The translations under genes and the position numbers were made by a program. This document shows positions 1 to 5,031 of a DNA stretch of 5,031 nt, piece by piece. Numbering within the stretch: position 1 is the first letter of the stretch; the number at the start of each line of letters is the position of its first letter. Origin of the DNA: BMS3ABIN04 sp965554225 (lineage in GTDB: Bacteria > Bacteroidota > Ignavibacteria > Ignavibacteriales > Melioribacteraceae); contig CBEVZC010000194.1 of assembly GCA_965554225.1 (NCBI GenBank), positions 1 to 5,031 of the forward strand, read 5' to 3'. Under the pieces are notes generated by a model. The model was not told the origin of the DNA. It searched no databases and was given only the letters and a program-made list of their open reading frames with translations.

Positions 1-776
1 AAGGTTTGGATGCTATGCGAGGTCCTGCTAACCCTTCTTCAAACGACGAATATGCGCTTCTTATAGAAGGATTTGATGATCCGCCAAGATTAATGATGAC
101 TTACAACCCACCTTATTATATGGAATTATTAGATAATTACGGATTAAAGAAAATAAAGGATTTGAATGCTTATAAAATTGAAAATAAAAAGCTATTGCAA
201 TCGGAAAAATTAGTAAGGGTTGCTGAAATTGCGAAAAAACGTTCCGGGGTTAATATTCGTCCAGTAAACATGAAACGATTTAAAGAAGAGTTGGAATTGG
301 TAAAATTCGTTTATAATAAAGCTTGGGCACCTAATTGGGGATTTATACCGATGAGAGATGATGAAATCGACTCGTTAGCCAGTGACTTAAAACCGCTTGT
401 TAATCCTGCTCTTGTTCTTTTTGCCGAAGTCAAAGGTGAAACTGTAGGCTTTGCTCTTGTGATGCCTGACTATAATGAACTTTTTATTGATATGAACGGA
501 CATTTATTCCCTTTTAATTTTCTTAAACTTTATACTCAAAAGAAAAAAATAAAATGGGCGCGTGTAATAACACTGGGAATTATTCCCGAATACCAAAAAC
601 GTGGTTTGGATGCAGTATTTTATTATGAAATAACAAAGCGTGCAGAAGAAAACGGTATTTTAAAAGGTGAAGCCAGTTGGATTCTTGAAGATAACGAAAT
701 GATGAATAGAGGTGCACAGGTAATGAAAGGTGAACTTTATAAGAAATATCGCGTTTATCAAAAAGATATAATTTAA
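1..776 (+). CDS. Tandem GNAT-fold N-acetyltransferase, 5'-partial (C-terminal part)
   Basis: This reading frame is open to the left edge (first full codon at 3-5, Gly), so the TTG at 6 is not a real start and the N-terminus lies outside the window. The text begins Gly-Leu-Asp-Ala-Met-Arg-Gly-Pro and continues ANPSSNDE...LLIEGFDDPP...MMTYNPPYY, which I recognise from a large (about 370-390 residue, from memory) conserved Bacteroidota/Chlorobi GNAT family; this stretch looks like the last strands of an N-terminal GNAT domain. A second GNAT domain follows at about residues 83-255 (numbered from the codon at 6): the acyl-CoA binding motif A is IIPEYQKRGLDA (192-203), a variant Q-x-x-G-x-A form, and the end carries SWILEDNEMMNRG (224-236) and YKKYRVY (245-251). 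It is probably a cytosolic acetyl-CoA-dependent transferase; the acceptor substrate is unknown. It ends in TAA and is followed by a hairpin terminator. Family membership is firm, function is not. Confidence 0.85.
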   Translation, partial: GLDAMRGPANPSSNDEYALLIEGFDDPPRLMMTYNPPYYMELLDNYGLKKIKDLNAYKIENKKLLQSEKLVRVAEIAKKRSGVNIRPVNMKRFKEELELVKFVYNKAWAPNWGFIPMRDDEIDSLASDLKPLVNPALVLFAEVKGETVGFALVMPDYNELFIDMNGHLFPFNFLKLYTQKKKIKWARVITLGIIPEYQKRGLDAVFYYEITKRAEENGILKGEASWILEDNEMMNRGAQVMKGELYKKYRVYQKDII

Positions 777-835
777 TGAAATTGCAAAATTGAGTTCCAA
801 AATAAGCGATTAAATTTTGTAAACAAAATTCTAAA

Positions 836-866
836 GCCCGGTTGAATTATTTAGCCGGGCATTTTT
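836..866. terminator. Rho-independent terminator, probably bidirectional
   Basis: GCCCGG at 836-841 pairs perfectly with CCGGGC at 855-860, extended inward by one G-U and one A-U pair, with a loop of about 9 bases (844-852). On the + strand the stem is followed by ATTTTT (861-866), a classic intrinsic terminator for the acetyltransferase gene. On the - strand the same stem is followed by TTT, then a mixed AT stretch with a TTTT, a weaker but plausible terminator for the converging gene, whose stop codon lies at 868-870, only a few bases before the stem. It is the only GC-rich hairpin I see in an intergenic gap of this window. Confidence 0.85.
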
Positions 867-867
867 A

Positions 868-1752
868 TTATTCGGTATAAAGTACTTTATCGTACGTAGA
901 AATATGCGAAGGATCAATCTTCTTAAGTTTCTTAAATATATATTTATCCGGGTAGTCTTTTAAGTATTCATAAAACTCTGCATGTTTTGCATCAAAAAAT
1001 ACTTTTAATACAACACTTCTTCTATTAATTTTATCTATAACCGAATAAAGATTATTAATTATTTTTACCATATTTTTTTGTGCGGCTGCTTTATTTTTGT
1101 AAAACTCATCTAAACCATTGTAATGATAATCGAAAAAATCTTCTCTAAATTGCCTGAACTGTGAATTTCTTATGTCTTCAATAAATGCTCTTCTGCTATA
1201 AGAAGAATTATTTAAAACCCATCCGCTGGAAGAAGAACTGTTCCCTCCGAGGACAGCTAAATCATATGCTTTTGCATACAAATCCGAACCGCCTAAAGGA
1301 TCGTAGGAATCTGAATCATATCCAATAATTAGATATGAGTAAAAATCAAGTAAACTTGTTAAAGGGTCAAAGTTTGAAGGATCAAAATACAGTATTTGAT
1401 TTTTTTCATATCTGAAACTCCATTTAGTATCAAGTACACTTAACATTAAAGAGTTACGATGCGAATTATAAATCGGTCGCTGACTTGTAACAACAACTTG
1501 AGCCGTATAATGTAATTCATCGGACGCTGAAAGGAAAAAGATTGTAAAACTGCAATTAATCTTATCCCCTTCCCAATTTTGACCTGTATATTTATTCTGA
1601 TTTAGATAAGTCTCAACTTGTTTCCCAAATTCAACAAGCCGTTCCTTAGATGCAGGTGATAATTTTTCGTAATTAATTGAAACTCGAGCATTTAATTCCT
1701 GGGAGTAAATAAAAGTCGGTATTAATAAAAAGATAAAAATAATTTTCTTCAT
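868..1752 (-). CDS. porD: DUF4835 family protein, type IX secretion system protein PorD
   Basis: A 294-residue exported protein. Residues 1-17 form a signal peptide (MKKIIFIFLLIPTFIYS) and the mature protein starts near QELNARV, as is usual for this family, where the mature end reads QELNA/QELNC. Family landmarks in order: SQRPIYNS (90-97), the W-x-F-x-Y segment (111-115), FDPLTSLLDFYSYLIIGYD (128-146) followed by DS...GG (147-155), and the C-terminal NRR...LKVFFDAK (243-256). Length and motif order match DUF4835 proteins, named PorD because of an association with the type IX secretion system; its molecular role there is poorly known. It probably acts in the periplasm or at the outer membrane. 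A run of five serines (172-176, within GGNSSSSSGW) lies in the variable middle. It converges on the acetyltransferase gene and diverges from the PorV-like operon. The ATG at 1750-1752 is directly followed by the signal peptide, so the start is secure; no clear Shine-Dalgarno is present. The call rests on recalled motifs, without an alignment. Confidence 0.82.
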   Translation of the reverse strand: MKKIIFIFLLIPTFIYSQELNARVSINYEKLSPASKERLVEFGKQVETYLNQNKYTGQNWEGDKINCSFTIFFLSASDELHYTAQVVVTSQRPIYNSHRNSLMLSVLDTKWSFRYEKNQILYFDPSNFDPLTSLLDFYSYLIIGYDSDSYDPLGGSDLYAKAYDLAVLGGNSSSSSGWVLNNSSYSRRAFIEDIRNSQFRQFREDFFDYHYNGLDEFYKNKAAAQKNMVKIINNLYSVIDKINRRSVVLKVFFDAKHAEFYEYLKDYPDKYIFKKLKKIDPSHISTYDKVLYTE

Positions 1753-1932
1753 CTTTAATTCTCTATTTAATTATCTCTTAAAATATAGAAATGTTTGTCT
1801 TTATTCAATATTTCGTTAAAAATATTAAACTTTTTGAACCAACTAATAGATTATATTAAATTTTAAGATAATTTGTTCCTAAACTTTAGCATTTAATTTT
1901 TTTTTATGATACATTCGAAATTAAATTGTCAC

Positions 1933-1961
1933 TTGATATTTTTCTAAACAAATTTGATAAT
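1933..1961 (+). promoter_or_regulatory. Candidate sigma70-like promoter for the PorV-like operon
   Basis: TTGATA at 1933-1938 (5 of 6 matches to TTGACA) and GATAAT at 1956-1961 (5 of 6 matches to TATAAT) are separated by exactly 17 bases. Transcription would begin near 1967-1970, giving a leader of about 50 bases before the ATG at 2018. The surrounding DNA is so AT-rich that such a match could arise by chance, and the organism may prefer another promoter form, so this is a moderate-to-weak call. Confidence 0.35.
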
Positions 1962-1972
1962 AAAACATTATA

Positions 1973-2015
1973 TTAGATTATTGAAATTTAACACTGTTTC
2001 ATTTGATTAATCTAA
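1973..2015 (+). repeat. Inverted repeat in the presumed 5' leader, ending just before the start codon
   Basis: TTAGATTA (1973-1980) is an exact inverted copy of TAATCTAA (2008-2015). Inside it, TGAAA (1982-1986) pairs with TTTCA (1997-2001), leaving a 10-base loop. The outer arm ends two bases before the ATG at 2018, so if transcribed from the promoter candidate it could fold over the ribosome entry region, or as DNA be an operator. The arms contain one G-C pair in eight and an 8-base match is not rare in DNA this AT-rich, so its function is doubtful. Confidence 0.3.
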
Positions 2016-2017
2016 AT

Positions 2018-2905
2018 ATGAAAAATATCATAAGATTACATTTTGTATTTATTTTTTCCAATGTTTTTATATTCATCTTTCAATCTCCATCCAACATTTT
2101 AGCACAATTCGATCCTGGCTCAAGACAAGTTGCACTCTCTCATTCCGATATTGCCATGGCAAATGATGTTTATTCAATATTCAATAACCCTGCCGGTTCG
2201 GCACAAATTAATTGGCGTGAAGCCGGAGTATATTATTCACCTTCACCATTCGGGTTAAAACAACTGGCTAACGCTTCTGCCGCTTATCTTGAACCGACAT
2301 CACTCGGGACAATTTCGGTTGGTTTTATTACTTACGGATTTGAATTGTACAGGGAAAATAAATTTGCATTATCATTTTCAAAAAGATTTTTTCATAATTT
2401 CTTTTTGGGATTAACATTTCAATATCAAAATTTAAGTATTAAGAATTACGGGAACAGTTCTGCTATTAATTTACTACTGGGCGGATTAGTTTACCTGGAG
2501 AATAATTTGCGTTTAGGATTTGCTGCGACAAACTTATTACGTTCAACTTACGGAAATGAAAATGACCAAATTCCGGTTACTTATGCAAGCGGAATAAGTT
2601 ATGATTTGTTTAATGAAGTAACGCTTAATTTAAGTTTGCAGAAGGACTTGAATTTCCCTTTTGCGGTTCATGCCGGTATAGAATACTTACCTATTAAATT
2701 TTTATCATTACGATTCGGAATAAGTACTGACCCTTCAAGTTTCTCCGGCGGCATTGGAATAAACTATTCATTTTTACATCTCGACTACGCATTCAATCAA
2801 AATCCGGACTTAGGAATTTCTCATCAATTCGGTATTATTTTAAGTTTTCACCAAGCAAAAAACAGGTTAACTGCAATAAAAGATTACCTTTTCCCAAACA
2901 TGTAA
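2018..2905 (+). CDS. PorV/PorQ-like outer-membrane beta-barrel protein
   Basis: A 295-residue protein read from the ATG at 2018; a TTG at 2003 in the same frame would add five residues before a clean signal peptide (MKNIIRLHFV...NILAQ, cut near residue 29-30), so the ATG is preferred. The mature protein opens with GSRQVALSHSDIAMANDVYS (34-53) and then IFNNPAG (54-60), the hallmark of the PorV/PorQ/FadL-like barrels (usual form GARAxGMGGAYVA...DDxxAxxxNPAG). It continues as alternating beta strands, including GTISVGFITYGFELYREN (97-114), and ends with LDYAFNQNPDLGISHQFGIILSF (255-277), the closing strands usual in this family, plus an 18-residue tail. PorV itself is a T9SS outer-membrane shuttle protein and PorQ a relative; whether this paralogue serves secretion or transport is not shown. 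It lacks a visible Shine-Dalgarno and is followed after one base by the next gene, so the two are surely cotranscribed. Confidence 0.75.
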   Translation: MKNIIRLHFVFIFSNVFIFIFQSPSNILAQFDPGSRQVALSHSDIAMANDVYSIFNNPAGSAQINWREAGVYYSPSPFGLKQLANASAAYLEPTSLGTISVGFITYGFELYRENKFALSFSKRFFHNFFLGLTFQYQNLSIKNYGNSSAINLLLGGLVYLENNLRLGFAATNLLRSTYGNENDQIPVTYASGISYDLFNEVTLNLSLQKDLNFPFAVHAGIEYLPIKFLSLRFGISTDPSSFSGGIGINYSFLHLDYAFNQNPDLGISHQFGIILSFHQAKNRLTAIKDYLFPNM

Positions 2906-2906
2906 A

Positions 2907-4868
2907 ATGAAATACTTATTTGTAAGCATTATATTTTTATATTTTTTTAATAATATCTTCAGTCAGCAAGATACTACAAACCAAATAAATAATTTGATTG
3001 AAACATTTACCGAGAATCAGACTGAAGGCGCTGAGTCTTCTCAGCTTTATTCACTTTTTGAATATTTGCTCGATAACCCTACAAACGTGAATACAGCTTC
3101 AATATCAGAACTGACCACAATTCCATTTCTCGATTACTCGACTGCAGAAAAGATTGTTATAAATAGGAATAAAATAGGACATTATACTTCCCTAACTCAA
3201 CTGGATTCCATTCCGGATATAGACAAGAAAAACATTTCTGCGGCAAAACACTTTCTGGTTTTATCTGATAAAATCATTCAAACTCGGAAAGGCAAATATC
3301 ATTATTTACAAGGTAAATTCAGGACAAGAACTATCAATGATTTACAAGAAAGGAAAGGATTTTTAGACGGAAATTATTTGGGCTCAAGACCCAAAACATA
3401 TCTTAGATTACTTTTGGATTATTCAAATGATTACAAAGCAGGAATAGTCATAGATAAAGATGCAGGCGAGCGTTCCTATACGGATTTTATTTCAGCACAT
3501 ATAACGTTTAAAAATTTAGGAATATTGAATAAATTAATTATAGGAGATTATCTCGTTGAATTTGGTCAAGGGCTGGCATTGTGGAGCCCTTATTCATTTT
3601 CCAAAAGTAGCGAAGCCGTTCGCACGGTTATTAAAAGTCCCAGAAATCTTATTGAATATACCAGTGTTGATGAAAATCAATTTATGAGAGGAGTTAGCAG
3701 TAAGTTACAATTAAATGATTTTAGTTTAACATCTTTTTATTCTAAGCATAAAATTGATGCAAATATTGATTCATCAAATCATGAAATTCTATCTTTCAGA
3801 AAAGATGGTTACCACAGAAGCATAAGTGAAGTAGAAAAGCATAATACCGTTGATGAAACAGTTTGGGGCGGTGTGTTAAGGTACGAGCCGGGAAGTAATA
3901 TTTCATTAGGATTGCTTTACTACCAAAGCAAATTTTCTTTACCTGTATTTCCTAAAAGCCCCAATTCTCTATCGGGAAACAGATTTAACTTTTTGTCATT
4001 CTCATATTCCGCTTACTTAGATAATATAATTCTAAATGGTGAAGCTGCATATAATAATCTTTCGGTTGCAAGTATTACAAATCTATTTATTCATATCAGC
4101 AATAATCTTAGAATTATTTTTTCTTTTAGGAATTATCCGCATAATTACTATAACTTAAAATCAGCCGGTTTTTCAGAACGAAGCGGTACAAAAAACGAAT
4201 TGGGTTTCTATACCGGTCTGGCCTGGAAAACTAATTTAGGAGTTTTTAACACTTATTTCGATCAATTTAAATTTCCACGAAAAACCGGGTCTATCCCCTT
4301 CTCTTCAACCGGGAACGAATTCATGCTTGATTTCATTTCAAAACCGATCAAGAAAGCTCAATTTCATTTTAGATTTAAGAGAGAAAAGAAAGACAAACTT
4401 TTTACAGAAAACAATAAAATTTATCCCAACGTAAGCAACTCTTTCCGAAGTGAAATATCAGTGAATGTCTCTCATAAATTAAAGCTCCGCACAAGATTCG
4501 AATTTAGAATCAACCAAATGAGCAAAACGTCAGAGAAGGGTTACTTAGCTTTTCAAGATATAAATTGGACATTATTCAAAAATGCTAATGTTAAAGGAAG
4601 AATAATTTTTTTTAATACGGATTCATACAATTCAAGAATTTACGAATTTGAAAATGATTTGCGCGGAATATTGTTCAACCCGGCATTATACGGCAATGGC
4701 ATGAGATGGTATTTAACTGCTCAATATAGATTGTTCAATCTTTTTAATATTTCATTAAAATATTCTGAAACATATAAACCATTAATTTTAAGTTTCGGTT
4801 CTGGTAATAACGAAATTTTAGGTGGATTAGACAACAAAGTTAGTCTGCAGATTGATGCACAACTATAA
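2907..4868 (+). CDS. Exported helix-hairpin-helix (ComEA-like) plus beta-barrel protein
   Basis: A 653-residue protein with a signal peptide (1-19 or 20, MKYLFVSIIF...NIFSQ). Residues 58-117 form a ComEA-like helix-hairpin-helix module: NPTNVNTASISELTTIPFL, then a helix ending in VINRNKIGHYTSLTQLDSIP, the standard N-x-N-x-A...L...P-x-L...I...R...G-x-F/Y-x-S-L-x-x-L-x-x-I-P pattern. From about residue 125 to the end the chain is a long series of amphipathic strands typical of an outer-membrane barrel, with the family blocks GDYLVEFGQGLALW (213-226) and SRIYEFENDL (576-585) to NPALYGNGMRWY (591-602). Proteins of this layout occur across Bacteroidota and Ignavibacteria and are usually named only for their HhH domain; no function is established that I know of. 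HhH modules commonly bind DNA non-specifically, but here one would face the periplasm or the barrel interior. The last residue is Leu where many barrels end in an aromatic. The start lies one base after the stop of the PorV-like gene, so translation is probably coupled. Confidence 0.78.
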   Translation: MKYLFVSIIFLYFFNNIFSQQDTTNQINNLIETFTENQTEGAESSQLYSLFEYLLDNPTNVNTASISELTTIPFLDYSTAEKIVINRNKIGHYTSLTQLDSIPDIDKKNISAAKHFLVLSDKIIQTRKGKYHYLQGKFRTRTINDLQERKGFLDGNYLGSRPKTYLRLLLDYSNDYKAGIVIDKDAGERSYTDFISAHITFKNLGILNKLIIGDYLVEFGQGLALWSPYSFSKSSEAVRTVIKSPRNLIEYTSVDENQFMRGVSSKLQLNDFSLTSFYSKHKIDANIDSSNHEILSFRKDGYHRSISEVEKHNTVDETVWGGVLRYEPGSNISLGLLYYQSKFSLPVFPKSPNSLSGNRFNFLSFSYSAYLDNIILNGEAAYNNLSVASITNLFIHISNNLRIIFSFRNYPHNYYNLKSAGFSERSGTKNELGFYTGLAWKTNLGVFNTYFDQFKFPRKTGSIPFSSTGNEFMLDFISKPIKKAQFHFRFKREKKDKLFTENNKIYPNVSNSFRSEISVNVSHKLKLRTRFEFRINQMSKTSEKGYLAFQDINWTLFKNANVKGRIIFFNTDSYNSRIYEFENDLRGILFNPALYGNGMRWYLTAQYRLFNLFNISLKYSETYKPLILSFGSGNNEILGGLDNKVSLQIDAQL

Positions 4869-4963
4869 TTTTCTTACCTGCCCAATTTCATTTTTAATCT
4901 AAATTTCTTGCTTAAATCGATAACTCTATCTAATTTTATTGCTTTAATAATAATATAATAATT

Positions 4964-4968
4964 AGGGA
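4964..4968 (+). promoter_or_regulatory. Shine-Dalgarno-like site of the dehydrogenase gene
   Basis: AGGGA lies six bases before the ATG at 4975, good spacing for a ribosome binding site. It is the only convincing one in the window, the three envelope genes having none, and it supports the start chosen for the gene that follows. Confidence 0.5.
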
Positions 4969-4974
4969 AAAATC

Positions 4975-5031
4975 ATGAGAACAATTGTAACTTTACCCGG
5001 CGACGGCATTGGGAAAACCGTTTTGCCTGAA
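4975..5031 (+). CDS. Isocitrate/isopropylmalate dehydrogenase family protein, 3'-partial (first 19 codons)
   Basis: The ATG at 4975 opens a frame that runs to the window edge: MRTIVTLPGDGIGKTVLPE. The segment TLPGDGIG is the N-terminal signature of the beta-decarboxylating dehydrogenases (isocitrate, 3-isopropylmalate, homoisocitrate and tartrate dehydrogenases), which oxidise a 2-hydroxy acid with NAD or NADP and release CO2. The following GKTVLPE differs from the GPEV usual in LeuB, so a subfamily other than classical LeuB, such as an isocitrate dehydrogenase, is possible, but 19 residues cannot decide it. It lies 106 bases after the barrel operon, has its own ribosome binding site, and is probably a separate transcription unit of central metabolism or leucine synthesis. 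Confidence 0.75.
   Translation, partial: MRTIVTLPGDGIGKTVLPE

Larger units (their letters stand above)
1753..2017. other. Divergent AT-rich intergenic regulatory region
   Basis: These 265 bases separate the porD start (- strand) from the start of the PorV-like operon (+ strand) and must hold both promoters. I see no small coding region and no RNA gene. It contains a T9 run at 1897-1905. A rightward sigma70-like promoter candidate is listed separately. For the leftward gene there is an exact TATAAT on the - strand (1855 down to 1850), but nothing like TTGACA at the right distance, so I do not list it as a promoter. The Bacteroidota-type TAnnTTTG box was looked for and not found in either direction. 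Confidence 0.6.

Noticed and set aside
6..8. TTG as start of the acetyltransferase gene
   Set aside because: The frame is open upstream to the window edge, and the first residues are an internal part of the family sequence.
3..620. Repeat of GGTTTGGATGC at 3-13 and near 602-612, giving Gly-Leu-Asp-Ala twice in the acetyltransferase
   Set aside because: The first copy precedes the late-strand region of the N-terminal domain while the second is part of acyl-CoA motif A, so the positions are not equivalent. The match is short and probably chance.
813..830. AATTTTGT / ACAAAATT inverted repeat next to the terminator
   Set aside because: It is a perfect 8-base match, but nearly all A-T with a two-base centre, too weak as an RNA stem and expected in DNA of this composition.
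2003..2017. TTG start five codons before the ATG of the PorV-like gene
   Set aside because: It would add MINLN in front of a complete signal peptide that begins naturally at the ATG, and no ribosome binding site supports it. It also lies within the inverted repeat of the leader.
4954..4959. Exact TATAAT before the dehydrogenase gene
   Set aside because: No -35-like sequence lies 16-18 bases upstream, and a start at the usual distance would fall on the ribosome binding site and leave almost no leader.
4869..4974. Possible terminator after the HhH-barrel gene
   Set aside because: Only a four-base GATA/TATC pairing and scattered T-runs were found; no stable stem followed by T-tract is present.

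Overview
The window is AT-rich (by eye roughly one third G+C) with long-spaced intergenic DNA, three genes with N-terminal signal peptides, and families typical of the Bacteroidota/Chlorobi/Ignavibacteria group: a DUF4835/PorD-type secretion protein, a PorV/PorQ-like outer-membrane barrel, and a helix-hairpin-helix plus beta-barrel protein. Two of the three readable gene starts inspected lack a clear Shine-Dalgarno sequence, which also fits that group. An Ignavibacteria-like genome is my best guess, from remembered family distribution and not from any search.

Layout. (1) 1-776, + strand: the C-terminal two thirds or so of a large tandem GNAT acetyltransferase cut by the left edge. (2) 777-867: a short convergent gap with a strong GC-rich hairpin (836-866) that can end transcription from both sides. 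(3) 868-1752, - strand: a secreted/periplasmic DUF4835 protein, called PorD of the type IX secretion system (T9SS). (4) 1753-2017: a 265-base, very AT-rich divergent intergenic region with a plausible sigma70-like promoter facing right and a small inverted repeat just before the next start codon. (5) 2018-2905 and 2907-4868, + strand: a two-gene operon with one base between the genes, coding a PorV/PorQ-like barrel and a 653-residue exported protein that joins a ComEA-like helix-hairpin-helix module to a long beta-strand-rich region. (6) 4869-4974: a 106-base gap without a convincing terminator. (7) 4975-5031: the first 19 codons of an isocitrate/isopropylmalate dehydrogenase family gene, cut by the right edge.

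How the parts may fit: the three central genes all encode envelope proteins. PorD and the PorV/PorQ-like protein have relatives in T9SS, so the divergent cluster may be an envelope/secretion locus. The flanking acetyltransferase and dehydrogenase look like unrelated housekeeping or metabolic genes. The most interesting unexplained item is the tightly coupled pair of the PorV-like barrel and the helix-hairpin-helix barrel, whose joint function is not known to me.
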